Below are positions 34,841 to 43,369 of a stretch of DNA of 64,000 nt, piece after piece. Made by a program: the position numbers and the translations under genes. Origin of the DNA: TK10-74A sp965263065. GTDB lineage: Bacteria; Chloroflexota; Dehalococcoidia; Bin125. The stretch lies in NCBI GenBank assembly GCA_965263065.1, contig CBDHGH010000003.1:1364001-1428000 (forward strand). Direction: 5' to 3'. The notes below the pieces were generated by a model. It worked only from the letters and a program-made list of their open reading frames with translations. It made no database searches and had not been told where the DNA came from. Each line of letters begins with the position of its first letter. Position 1 is the first letter of the stretch.

Positions 34841-35572
34841 ATGCCGGTCGTGATCGGGGTCGACGGATGTGCGCGCGGCTGGGTGTTCGTCCGGCTCGAG
34901 GACGGCGCGTTTGCGTCCGCCGCACTGCATGCCCGTTTCGCCGACGGTGTCGGCGCCGCGCGTGATGCGGCCGTGATCGGCGTGGATATGCCGATCGGCT
35001 ACCCGTCCCCGCCCGCCCGACAGCGCGCCGCCGACGTCGCGGCTCGCGCCATGCTGGGGCGCCGCGCGTCCAGCGTCTTCTCGGCGCCACCCCGCGCCGT
35101 CCTCACGGCACCGGACTGGGCGACCGCGAACGAGCGCTCTCGTGCCCTGACCGGCCGGGGTCTCACCCGGCAGAGCTTCGCCCTCGCGGGGAAGATCCTC
35201 GAGGTCGAGCCCGTGGCCGCGCAGGACGCGCGTGTGCACGAGGTGCATCCCGAGGTGTCGTTTCACGCGCTGGCGGGTCGGCCCCTGGCGGCGTCCAAGC
35301 GGCAGTGGAACGGTCAGATGGAGCGGCGCGCCTTGCTGGCGGGGGTCGGCATCCGCATCCCCGACGCACTGGGGGAAGCAGGGACCGTCGCCGTGGACGA
35401 CATTCTGGACGCCGCCGCCGCTGCCTGGAGCGCCGGCCGCATCGCCTCGGGGGAGGCGGTCTCACTCCCATCGCCGCCCGAGCGCGACGACGCTGGCCGC
35501 CCGATCGCGACGACGCTGGCCGCCCGATCGCGATCTGGTACTAGCCTGCGGCAACCTCGCCGTCACGCCTGA
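34841..35572 (+). pseudogene. DUF429 family protein (RNase H-like fold) with frameshifted C-terminus
   Basis: DUF429 proteins have an RNase-H-like core; their role is not established. VIGVDGCARGWVFVRL, VIGVDMPIGYP, HEVHPEVSFHALAGRP and DDILDAAAAAWSAGR are the family features. Intact relatives end in IWY. Here a 23-bp tandem duplication (35483-35528) shifts the frame just before that end, so the product runs to 35572 with about 15 unrelated residues; without it the gene would end GRPIAIWY at 35544. The rest of the domain is complete, so the protein may still fold. ATG at 34841 is chosen by family length; 34832 is possible. Confidence 0.75.
35483..35528 (+). repeat. Exact 23-bp tandem duplication
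   Basis: Bases 35483-35505 are repeated exactly at 35506-35528. As 23 is not a multiple of three, the reading frame of the DUF429 gene is shifted. Confidence 0.92.
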
Positions 35573-35660
35573 TGTGCAGGAATGTCCGCCCAACTGGGCG
35601 ACGGCGGGGGAACGCTCCGACGTCCCTGCACGGTCGCGCCGCCGACCGGGCTCGACTCCC

Positions 35661-35730
35661 CTCATCCATTAGCGGCGCCCTGGAGCGGGAGACGGGGTGC
35701 GAACCCGCTACCCGCTGCTTGGGAAGCGCA
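35661..35730 (-). repeat. tRNA-Gly(CCC) 3'-half-like repeat, copy D (best preserved)
   Basis: On the minus strand, GCTTCCCAAGC (anticodon arm, CCC), GCGGGTTCGCACCCCGT (T-arm) and CTCCCGCTCCA (acceptor end) follow each other as in tRNA-Gly. The D-arm and 5' acceptor strand are missing. The flank CTCATxxATTAG on the plus strand is shared with copy F, so the repeat is longer than the tRNA part. An anticodon-loop-to-3'-end fragment is what a tRNA-specific integrase leaves at one end of an element. Confidence 0.7.
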
Positions 35731-35873
35731 TTGAGGGGCGGGCGTCTCACAATGCGAGATGATACGGTCCTTCCAGCGCATATGCTGAGTCATCCGGAGG
35801 CGCCGACGTGCAGGTGTGCTGACGTTTCACCTCGCCGACGCGCCAATAGCAGGGGAATAGACGGGAGCCGACC

Positions 35874-36422
35874 ATGAGCAGAATCAAATCCGTCAGCCTG
35901 GACAACTTGACGCCCGAGCAGCGCAAGGTCCACGACGATATCGTGAACGGACCGAGGGGTGCTTTTGGTGAGGCCCATACCGGCTGGTTGCTCAGCCCTC
36001 CCATCGGCAACTTGGCGCAGCAGTTGGGCGCGTATCTGCGTTTCGAATCGAAGCTGCCGGCGAGACTACGCGAACTCGCCACCCTGGTCACGGTGCGCCA
36101 CTGGAACAATCACCTTGAGTGGCACTACCTTGCCGAAACTGTGCTGGCCAATGGTACGCCCCAGCACGTCATCGACTCCGTGGTGGCCAGGACGCGCCCT
36201 GACTTCGAAGACGAGACGGAAGGAGTCGTGTACGACTTCACTGCAGCATTGCTGAACTCGGGGCCCGTCAGCGAGTCGACCTATCAGAAAGCGGTAGAGA
36301 CCTTCGGTGAGGAAGGCGTATTCGAACTGATCGCCGTCGTTGGCAATTTCTCCTTCTTCTCCTTCCAGATCAACGCGTTCAAGTACGACCTGCCCGCCGG
36401 AGCCGTGCCGTTGCCACCATGA
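35874..36422 (+). CDS. Carboxymuconolactone decarboxylase family protein, copy 2
   Basis: A 182-aa paralog of the product of 23918. The core RELATLVTVRHWNNHLEWHYL is retained; 22 substitutions are scattered and there is no frame damage, so both copies have stayed under selection for some time. Same GGGAG box and spacing. It is followed by a broken SDR gene instead of a permease fragment. Confidence 0.9.
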   Translation: MSRIKSVSLDNLTPEQRKVHDDIVNGPRGAFGEAHTGWLLSPPIGNLAQQLGAYLRFESKLPARLRELATLVTVRHWNNHLEWHYLAETVLANGTPQHVIDSVVARTRPDFEDETEGVVYDFTAALLNSGPVSESTYQKAVETFGEEGVFELIAVVGNFSFFSFQINAFKYDLPAGAVPLPP

Positions 36423-36438
36423 CCGGGCGTTGGCCCGG
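36423..36438 (+). terminator. Short hairpin after CMD copy 2
   Basis: CCGGGC / GCCCGG with a GTTG loop directly after the stop codon, as at copy 1. No T-run. Confidence 0.4.
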
Positions 36439-36493
36439 CCCGAGCGGAATCGCATCGCCGTCGTGAATCGTGATCCATGAAGGGACGCAGCGC

Positions 36494-37098
36494 ATGAGCA
36501 GACTGACCGACCAGGTGGCGATCGTGACCGGGGGCGCCGTGGGCATCGGCGGAGCCACCTCCCGACGGTTGGCGGAGGAGGGCGCCAAAGTGCTGGTGGC
36601 CGACCTGAACCTGGAGGCCGCGTAGGCCACCCTCGCCAGGATTCGCGAGGGCGGAGGGGCGCTGGGGGCAGCGTCGTCAACATCGCGTCGATCTTGGGAC
36701 TCCAGGCGCAGCCCAACGACCTCGTGTACAGCGTGGGGAAGTCGGCGGTGATCGCCGCCGCCAGGTCGATGGCGATCGACTTTGGACCGGTCGGGGTTCG
36801 CGTCAACGCCATCTGCCCCGGCTTCATGTTGACGGAGCGGGCGGAGAAGCGGTGGGCCGGAAACCCCTCTGGACTGCGCTTCTACGCGAACGCATACCCC
36901 TTGCGGAGGGCCGGCAGGCCGGTGGATATCGCCAACGCGGTTGTCTTTCTGTGCTCGGAGGAGGCCTCGTTCATCACCGGCCACGCCTTGGTGGTCGACG
37001 GCGGGGTGACGGTCCAGGATCAGGAGAACCTCGGCGTGCGGCAGGGCCACTACCTCCGCCAGCACGCCGACACGCAGTTGCCGCCCCATGACCCGTAA
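36494..37098 (+). pseudogene. SDR-family oxidoreductase, internal deletion plus stop codon
   Basis: The start (TDQVAIVTGGAVGIGGATSR, ADLNLEAA) is a normal SDR N-terminus, then TAG at 36623-36625. Reading resumes after 36660 in another frame with SVVNIASILGLQAQPNDLVY, YSVGKSA, VRVNAICPGFMLTE and ITGHALVVDGGVTV. About 90 residues holding the NNAG motif are missing, so the gene cannot make a working enzyme. Confidence 0.75.
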
Positions 37099-37265
37099 GC
37101 GCGGCTGCGCAACCCCGGCTCTGGATGCTCGCCACGGAACGCCACCAGCTTCACGCCGCCGGGTGAGGTTTCCGCCGGGTGCCCCTCCCTCTCACCCCAG
37201 TCGCTCCAGCAGTTCCCGCGCCGGCCTCTCGGCGTGGTTGAGCTCGTTGAGGTCGTCGGTGGAGG
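37099..37265. other. Short intergenic stretch between convergent genes
   Basis: No gene, clear hairpin or tRNA. The CGCCGGGTG repeats near 37157-37178 are too short to interpret. Confidence 0.3.
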
Positions 37266-38060
37266 TCACGGGGTACCGTGTAGGTAGCCTGGCTTCGCGT
37301 AGAGTATTAGCCTCCTGCTGGAATTGCCCTTCGCGATGTCGACGAGCCAATCGTAGCTATGGATTTCGATTCTCTCACGGTCTAGCTGGGATCGCCGAAA
37401 CTCGTTGTAGCGCTCGGGGTAATGGCTTCGGCGTCCGATGAGTATCATTCCAGGGAGGGTAGCCTGGATACCGACCAAGCCCAGTCCGTGTTCGTCGGGC
37501 GGCTTCCTAGCGTACTCGATATTGTTAGAGAACCACTCCCTCCAGTCTCGAATTTGTCCAAGGGCATGATTGACTTCTTGCCTCGGGAGCCCATCATGCC
37601 GAAATACGTTGCTGCGGGGTGATTCAAGTTCCACTGCATACCAGTGGATTCCTATCGAATCCATCTCGGCAAGCAGGAAGTCCGGAACGTACTTGTCTCC
37701 GAGTCGTGGTTTCGCGATCTGGTATCTTCCGTGGCCGCCAGTCAGGGCTTGAACAAGGAACTTGGGATTCTCCTTCAAGAACGCCTGCATTTCCCGTTCT
37801 TGGGGATTCTGAGCGACCAGTTCCTGTAGTGCGAGGGCCTCTTCGGGGCTTATGCGGTCCCAATCGACGTGATATTCGTCCAATTCCTCGAAGGCGCGAT
37901 CCTTCTGATAGGTGGCGCGTGCGTGCCTCACTGTCGAGCGGACAATCCCGTCATATTCAGAAGGAGACTCTCCTGTCTCGCGGGCGTATGCTTCAAAGTC
38001 CTTCCGTCCCGACTCCCACCGCAACCGGGTTGCTTCCTCCAGCTCTGTCTGCTCATCCAC
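37266..38060 (-). CDS. Shedu-like anti-phage nuclease (SduA, DUF4263)
   Basis: A 264-aa single-protein defence candidate. The N-terminal half is charged and helical. The C-terminal half is the DUF4263 PD-(D/E)XK-like domain: FLKENPKFLVQAL, VPDFLLAEMD (metal Asp), YAVELESPRSNVF (Glu), NHALGQIRDWREW (Gln), MILIGRRSHYPERYNEF and IEIHSYDWLVD. Shedu proteins block phages as nucleases. The GTG at 38060 has an AGGAG box seven bases upstream. It lies 51 bp behind the hsdS fragment, a common defence-island neighbourhood. Codon use and G+C (AT-richer than neighbours) suggest transfer. Confidence 0.78.
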   Translation of the reverse strand: MDEQTELEEATRLRWESGRKDFEAYARETGESPSEYDGIVRSTVRHARATYQKDRAFEELDEYHVDWDRISPEEALALQELVAQNPQEREMQAFLKENPKFLVQALTGGHGRYQIAKPRLGDKYVPDFLLAEMDSIGIHWYAVELESPRSNVFRHDGLPRQEVNHALGQIRDWREWFSNNIEYARKPPDEHGLGLVGIQATLPGMILIGRRSHYPERYNEFRRSQLDRERIEIHSYDWLVDIAKGNSSRRLILYAKPGYLHGTP

Positions 38061-38111
38061 GGAATCACTCCTCGTCTCGAGGGCAGCCCCTCTGCTCCCT
38101 GGCGCGCCACG

Positions 38112-38873
38112 TCAGATATCCCCCACCCGCACCCGACCCGACAGCAGCGCCTCCGACGCCGACTCCTTCAGCGACCGTAGCACATCTGTTCCCCGGCGCG
38201 CCTCCTGAATCGCCTCGTCCACCGCGTCGACCGCCATGCCAATCTGTGCTGCCTCGGCTGACTCCCGGGGCAAGCCGATCAAGATCTGGCGGAGATCGCC
38301 TTGCGTCAGCTTGGAACGAGTCGAACCGTTGATGAAGCCGCGAATGTCCTTGTGGACGAGCGAGTGGAAGAGGAAGCTCCGCATGTGGTCTTGCCGAGCC
38401 TTGAGCACGTGGGCGTGGTTGTTCACCCAACACTTTCCGCGCACGCGGTAGGTAATGGGTCGCTGTGCGAAATCCTCGAAGTTGCCTCCGTCTTCGGCTG
38501 GCAACACGAGCTCATCGTCGAAGAGCCAGCGATCGATGTGGTCCACCACGCCGTTCGCGCCGTAGTGGGGGTACGGCCCGCTCATCTCGGCGCGCTCGTC
38601 TACGTTCAGAGGTACCCGCTTCGAGTCGAGGATATCGAAGACCTCCCCCAACCGGACGACCTCCCAGCACGCCGGCACGACCCCCAGACCCCGCACCTCC
38701 CGCCACTCCGAGTACCAGCCCGGCACCCCCCGCGACAGCAGTTCGTGCAGCAGCGACCGCTGCAGCTCCTCCGTCGCCGCGATCACCGCCTCCGACCGCT
38801 CAATCGCGTCATCGATCGCGTTCAGCAGCAACGCGCAGTCCTCGGCGGTCCAGGCGCGCGACCGCCGTGGCAT
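38112..38873 (-). pseudogene. hsdS: Type I restriction-modification specificity subunit (HsdS), 3' half
   Basis: The frame starts in the central conserved helix (NAIDDAIERSEAVIAATEEL, QRSLLHELLSRGVPGW), then the second target-recognition domain (WEVVRLGEVFDILDSKR, YPHYGANGVVDHIDRWLFDD), and ends with the second conserved helix (IQEARRGTDVLRSLKE). The whole first recognition domain is missing, and no hsdM or hsdR is in the window. Upstream it is fused at about 38850-38870 to the amidase fragment. Half-length HsdS proteins can dimerise, but without partners this is most likely inactive. Confidence 0.75.
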
Positions 38874-39198
38874 CCCGGGCCGGCACGCGGTCCAGGAACG
38901 CGCTCGTGCCGGCGTTGGTGACCACGCCTGCAGTGTCGAAGAGATCCTTCACCGCGACCGGAATGCCGTCCAGCGGCCCGAGGCGATTGCCGGCGGCGGC
39001 GCGGTCGCTCGCGGTGGACGCCTCGGCTTCGGCCGAGGCGCGCATGAGCCGCACGAACGCGTTGACACCCCGCTCGCCAGCGTCGGTGGTCGCGATGCGG
39101 GCGAAGGCGGCCTCGGTCAGCTCACTCGGCGACAGCGAGCCGTCGTCGATGCGGCGGCCGGCCTCGGCAATGCTCAGGCTCGTCAGGTTGCTGTCCAT
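38865..39198 (-). pseudogene. Amidase signature family protein, 5' fragment
   Basis: About 110 codons of an amidase N-terminus: LTSLSIAEAGRRIDDG, LGPLDGIPVAVKDLFDT with the catalytic-triad Lys, and RDATAVARL. The Ser-Ser-Lys core, which follows in intact relatives of about 450 aa, is absent because the sequence switches to hsdS. The ATG at 39198 has a GGAG box seven bases upstream. Confidence 0.75.
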
Positions 39199-39481
39199 GC
39201 GCGTGCTCCCGTCGTGGCCCGCTCCCGGGCCGCTGTCCCCGAACGCCTCGTGTGCGCCGCTCCCCGCGGCCCGGTCCGGGAGTGCGAAATGCAGAATCGC
39301 AGGCGGGATGACGGCCGCTGGGCTCTCGGGATTGCACAATACGCAACCGGTTCCAACGCCGGGCGCCGGTCAGTAGTAGATAATCATCGCGTGGCGCACG
39401 AGCGTTGCACAGGTCACCGCTCGATCTGACCCGGGGCGCATCCGCGATGTGTCGCCCGTGGCGCGCGTAAGGAACGTCGAT
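39199..39481. other. Divergent intergenic region
   Basis: Between the amidase fragment (leftward) and the SDR pseudogene (rightward). No gene or RNA seen; it probably keeps old promoters. Confidence 0.3.
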
Positions 39482-40320
39482 ATGGATCGATTGAAGGACA
39501 AGATTGCGATTATTGTTGGGGAGCCAGCGGCATCGGACGCAGGACGGCGGAGCTATTCGCCGACGAAGGCGCCACAGTGGTCATCGCGGGCCGCCGTGCC
39601 GACCGTGGCGCCGCGCTCGCCGAGGAGATCGGCCCGGCGGCGACGTTCGTGAGAACCGACATCACGAGTGAAGACGATATCGCATCCCTCATCGCCAACA
39701 CGGCGGAGACGTATGGGCGGATCGATTGTCTCTTCAACAACGCCGGCGATCCCGGCGCGGTAGGCGGCATCGAGACCGTCACACACGAGGAATCGAACCT
39801 GACGATGGCGGTCCATTTCACCGGAACCTTGCTCGCCATGAAGCATGTGGCGCCGATCATGAAGGCACAGGGGTCGGGGAGCATCATCAACACCGCGAGC
39901 ACTGGCGGGCATCGGGGCGGTGGTCCCCTGGTGTACGCCGCAGCCAAGGCGGCAGTCCTGAACCTGACCCGATGCGTCGCATTGGGGCTGGGCGAAAGCG
40001 GCGTCCGGGTCAACTCCATTTCCCCCGGCTCGATTGCGACGGGGCTGCTCGCGAAACTGTCCGATCTGCCCGATGATCAGGCGGAGCGGAGCGGGGACAC
40101 GCTCCGTTCCCTGTTCGCCACGAATCAGCCCATCCCGCGCGCGGGAATGCCCGACGATATCGCGCACGCGGCCCTGTTCCTGGCCGGCGACGAATCGAGC
40201 TTTCTCAACGGCTCGGACATCCTTGTCGACGGTGGAGCGAGCGCCGGCCGACGATGGAGCCAGACGAAAGACCGGTATGAGCTCGTGGACAAACTCGTCC
40301 GCGGCGAGCCGGACGCATAG
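39482..40320 (+). pseudogene. SDR-family oxidoreductase with one-base deletion in a G run
   Basis: The start MDRLKDKIAIIVG has an AAGGAA box. At the G run 39518-39521 one G is missing; restoring it gives VGGASGIGRRTAELFADEG. The downstream frame then carries IDCLFNNAG, INTASTGG (Ser), YAAAKAA (YxxxK) and SPGSIATGL to the stop at 40320. Everything else in the 279-codon gene is intact, so a homopolymer sequencing error is a real alternative. If genuine, the enzyme is lost. It resembles the SDR at 21354. Confidence 0.8.
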
Positions 40321-40552
40321 GCCGGCGAATGCACCAATGCCCCCGGCGCCGCCTGGCGACCGCGGCGCTCGAGTCGCCGGCGGCGGCAGCGGCCGCGGCG
40401 GCAGCCGCGTCGCCCGCACCGTCGTCGTCGTCATCGCCGCCGCAGCCGACCAAGGCGAGGCCGGCTACGCCAACGCCGGCTTTGGCGCTGGCTCCCAACA
40501 TGGTGCGACGGCTGATCTTGCGGTGCCGCAATCGGTTCCAGTAGTTGCTCAT
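40321..40552 (-). pseudogene. Solute-binding protein leader, orphan 5' fragment
   Basis: SNYWNRLRHRKISRRTMLG, the AKAGVGVAGLALVGCGG lipobox and an alanine run match the leader of the gene at 1-796, complete with an AAAGGAA box. After the alanine run the frame loses all similarity and reaches the 3' end of the SDR. The mature domain has been lost. Confidence 0.7.
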
Positions 40553-40872
40553 GGCGATTCCTTTCGTGAGCCGTGCGTCGATCTCGAAGCTGGCCCCTGG
40601 GGGGCACAGCCGCTGCGGGGGGTTGCTAAGGGCGGGCGGGGGCGACTGTCAAGGGGATAACGGAAGTGATGGTCGGGGCGTGGTAGGGGTGCCTGAGGAG
40701 GCGGCGCACGGATCCACTCGTTTCACCAGGTGCTGCGTTGATCCTTGAATCCGCAGGTCATCGTGTGTGCCCACGTGGGCGCCGGTTGCGTCCTCTGCGG
40801 ACGCGAGGGATCGGCGCGTCGGAGCCCCCAGGCGACCACTCGACTGCCGCGACAGACGGCTGAAAGAGCGCG
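40553..40872. other. Divergent intergenic region
   Basis: 320 bp between the leader fragment and the SnoaL-like genes. Nothing beyond probable promoters was recognised. Confidence 0.3.
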
Positions 40873-41139
40873 ATGACCGATTCGGATCTGGCGGCACAGA
40901 TACAGGAACTCTCGGACATCGAGGCGATCAAACAGCTCAAGGCGCTATACTGCTACGCGATCGACGATGGGCAGATCGAGGCGCTGATGGATCGCTTCAG
41001 GCAGGACGCGGTGTGGGCCGGCGGGCCGGCGGACCGGTACGAGGGCAAGGCCGCGATTGCGCAGTACCTGCGAGACCAGCCCGAGAGGACCTCGACGGTG
41101 GAGAACCATGACCGCTCCCAGACGATCTGGTTGCCGTGA
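40873..41139 (+). CDS. SnoaL/NTF2-like protein, short (probably truncated)
   Basis: An 88-aa protein whose N-terminal half is NTF2-like: LSDIEAIKQLKALYCYAIDD and LMDRFRQDAVWAG. It stops after TIWLP, about 80 residues short of its neighbour's length, so it lacks most of the beta sheet. It shares DIEAIKQLKA.YC with the next gene, 27 bp downstream, suggesting a tandem duplication. Confidence 0.55.
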   Translation: MTDSDLAAQIQELSDIEAIKQLKALYCYAIDDGQIEALMDRFRQDAVWAGGPADRYEGKAAIAQYLRDQPERTSTVENHDRSQTIWLP

Positions 41140-41166
41140 GTGGGCCGCGACGAAGGGAGCACGTCG

Positions 41167-41655
41167 ATGACCGATGCCGATCTTGAGGCGCGTGTGCGTC
41201 GGCTCGAGGACATCGAGGCGATCAAGCAGTTGAAGGCCCGCTACTGCGCCCACTGCGACGCCGGCTATGACGCCGACGGCATCGCATCACTGTTCACCGA
41301 GGACGGCCTGTGGGACGGCGGCCGCACCTTCGGCCGGCGCGAGGGGCGGGCCGCCATCCACGCCCACTTCGCCACGGCATCGCGACACATCTCGATCGCT
41401 CGTCACCAGGTCATGAACCCGATCATCGAGGTGGACGGGGACGACGCCACCGGCGAGTGGCTGCTCTTCCAGCCGTGCACGATCCCGGGATCCGACGGCG
41501 ACGATGATCGGGCCCTCTGGCTGGCCGCCACCTACCACGACCGCTACCGCCGCGTCGACGGCGACTGGATGATCGCGGCGATGGTGATCGATCTCGCGTT
41601 CTTCACGCCCTTCGAGGTCGGATGGGCCAAACAGCCGTTCCTCTCGCGCCGCTAG
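41167..41655 (+). CDS. SnoaL-like (NTF2 fold) protein
   Basis: A 162-aa cone-fold protein: LEDIEAIKQLKARYCAHCDAG, DGIASLFTEDGLWDGG, RHQVMNPIIEVDGDDATGEW and YHDRYRRVDGDWMIAAMVID. The family includes hydratases, isomerases and dehydratases; His and Asp positions typical of SnoaL_4 are present, but the reaction is unknown. The GGGAG box supports the ATG at 41167. Confidence 0.85.
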   Translation: MTDADLEARVRRLEDIEAIKQLKARYCAHCDAGYDADGIASLFTEDGLWDGGRTFGRREGRAAIHAHFATASRHISIARHQVMNPIIEVDGDDATGEWLLFQPCTIPGSDGDDDRALWLAATYHDRYRRVDGDWMIAAMVIDLAFFTPFEVGWAKQPFLSRR

Positions 41656-41783
41656 CCGGCGCGCGAGATCTCACGCCTGCGGCGAGCCGGGTCGGGCCGG
41701 CTTCCCTCGGATGCGCCGTAAGCGCCCTGGCGACACCCCCGGCCGGGCCGGAGAGGACCGAGCCGGCCGCGATCCGGATCGTC

Positions 41784-42249
41784 TCCTCGATCGGGGCGGC
41801 GCCCGCAGCCCCTCCTGCCAGATCACGGTGGCCGACGCGTGGTACGCACCGGGGTTTGCGCCACCGATGTCGGAGTGGTGCGCGCGGTTGAGCGCCCAGC
41901 ACAGCAAGCGCTCGCCCACGAACACCGGCAGGCATGCGGTCAGATCCGGCAGCTGGCTGCCTCCGAAGTACGGGTCGTGGAGCAGGAACACGTCTCCGGG
42001 ATGGATGGCGTCGCCGAAGGCCTCGAGGGTGGCGAGCACCGAGGCAGGCATGGCGCCGACGTGCACCGGGATGTACTCGGCCTGGGCCACGAGCCGACCC
42101 CCGGCGTCGGTGATCGCGGTGGAGAAGTCCCGGCTCGAGTTGAGTATCTGGGAGAACGAGGTGCGCAGCATCGCCTCCCCCATCTCGTCGACGACGCCGA
42201 CGAGGCGGTGCTGGACGACGGAGACGGTGATCGGGTCGGGAGCGGGCAT
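41784..42249 (-). pseudogene. Hydantoinase B / oxoprolinase family protein, 5' fragment
   Basis: About 155 codons of HyuB: DPITVSVVQHRLVGVVDEMG, MLRTSFSQILNSSRDFSTAI, HVGAMPASV, GDVFLLHDPYFGGSQLPDL and NRAHHSDIGGANPGAYHA. The normal length is 500 or more. After WQEGLRAP the similarity stops. In another frame the next bases read VLSGPAGGVARA, which looks like a hydantoinase A motif, so the junction may join two hydantoinase gene pieces. Its ATG overlaps the ATG of the opposite gene in one CATG. Confidence 0.7.
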
Positions 42250-43369
42250 GGCGGCGGGGCGCCTCGTCGCTGGAGCGGCGAAGATACCGGCCTGGCGGCG
42301 CGACCGCGAATCGGCCGGCGGCCCGCGCGACCCGACGGGCATCGTCGGCACGGGCGGGATCGCCAAGGCGATCGCCGAGGCCATCGCGGCGGCGGACAAC
42401 GCGCGTTTGGCGGCCGTCTCCAGCCGCACCCGGTCGGCGGCCGAGGCGTTTGTCGCCGGGCGGCCTGGCGCCCAGCCAATCGCCGGCCTCGCCGGTCTGC
42501 TCGACCGCGACGACATCGAGGCGGTCTACATTGCCATCCCAACGGCGCTGCAGGAAGAGGCCGCGCGTGCGGCGATCGCCGCCGGGAAGCATGTGCTGGT
42601 CGACAAGCCCTTCGTCGACGCCGCCTCGGTCGAGCGCATGGCGGGCGCGGCGGCGGCCGAGGGCCTGGTCTTCATGGACGCGACCCACTTCGTCCACCAC
42701 CCGCGCCGGGACGCCGTGCGGGCCGCCCTGGCCGAGCGCATCGGCCGGCCGCGGGCCCTGCACAGCGCCTTCTACGACGGCCTGTCGGACCGGGCGAACA
42801 TCCGCTTCGACCCGCTGCGGGAGCCGATGGGGGCCCTCGGCGACCTCGGCTGGTACTGCATGCGGGCGGCGGTCGAATATCTGCAGCCGCAGGGCGCCGT
42901 GCGGGACGCCGCGGCCGTCTGCCAACGCGACCCCCAGACCGGCGCAGTGACGCAAGTGACCGGCCTCATCGCCTTCGAGAGCGGCGAGAGCACGAGCTTC
43001 GGCGTCGGCTTCAAGAGCGGCGCCTCGGTCAACGACCTGCTGCTCTTCGGCCCGAAGGGCGTCATGGCCATGGACGACTTTGTCATGAACTGGACCAACC
43101 GCTTCGGCCATCAAGCGGCCGACGTGCCGACCGGTTACACGCACCGGCGGGGGTCGATGACGCGCCAGGACTTCGACTTCGTCGAGACGCCCTCGCAGAC
43201 GCCCCAGCAGGTCCTGATGATCCAGCACTTCGCCGATCTCGCCACCTCCGGCGGTCCCGAGGCACGGTCGGCCTACGCCACCGCCGCCCGGACCACGCAG
43301 CACTACCTCAATGTGCTCTGGGCGAGCATTGCTGACCGGCGACCCTCCGCGGGGGACGCACGGAGTTAG
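42248..43369 (+). CDS. Gfo/Idh/MocA family oxidoreductase
   Basis: A 373-aa NAD(P)-dependent sugar/polyol-type dehydrogenase. The Rossmann motif is GIVGTGGIAKAIAEAI; EAVYIAIPTALQ, AGKHVLVDKPF (the conserved EKP-like motif, here DKP) and GALGDLGWYCMRAA follow. A GGGAG box five bases before the ATG at 42248 supports the start, but the first 30 residues (AAGRLVAGAAKIPAW...) are unlike the family. The true 5' end may have been replaced at the junction with the hydantoinase fragment. Confidence 0.82.
   Translation: MAAGRLVAGAAKIPAWRRDRESAGGPRDPTGIVGTGGIAKAIAEAIAAADNARLAAVSSRTRSAAEAFVAGRPGAQPIAGLAGLLDRDDIEAVYIAIPTALQEEAARAAIAAGKHVLVDKPFVDAASVERMAGAAAAEGLVFMDATHFVHHPRRDAVRAALAERIGRPRALHSAFYDGLSDRANIRFDPLREPMGALGDLGWYCMRAAVEYLQPQGAVRDAAAVCQRDPQTGAVTQVTGLIAFESGESTSFGVGFKSGASVNDLLLFGPKGVMAMDDFVMNWTNRFGHQAADVPTGYTHRRGSMTRQDFDFVETPSQTPQQVLMIQHFADLATSGGPEARSAYATAARTTQHYLNVLWASIADRRPSAGDARS

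Larger units (their letters stand above)
35742..36440 (+). repeat. About 0.7-kb direct repeat, copy 2 (CMD cassette)
   Basis: Second copy of 23787-24484, same orientation, 12 kb apart. Its left edge lies 11 bp from the tRNA-like copy D. Confidence 0.85.

Noticed and set aside
35541..35750. ORF translating to KQRVAGSHPVSRS
   Set aside because: This is the usual spurious translation of a tRNA-Gly gene; it supports the tRNA-like repeat, not a protein.
37140..37200. Possible further tRNA fragment (translation VRFPPGAP, often seen over tRNA ends)
   Set aside because: No T-arm with paired stem and no anticodon arm could be drawn; left out of the repeat set.
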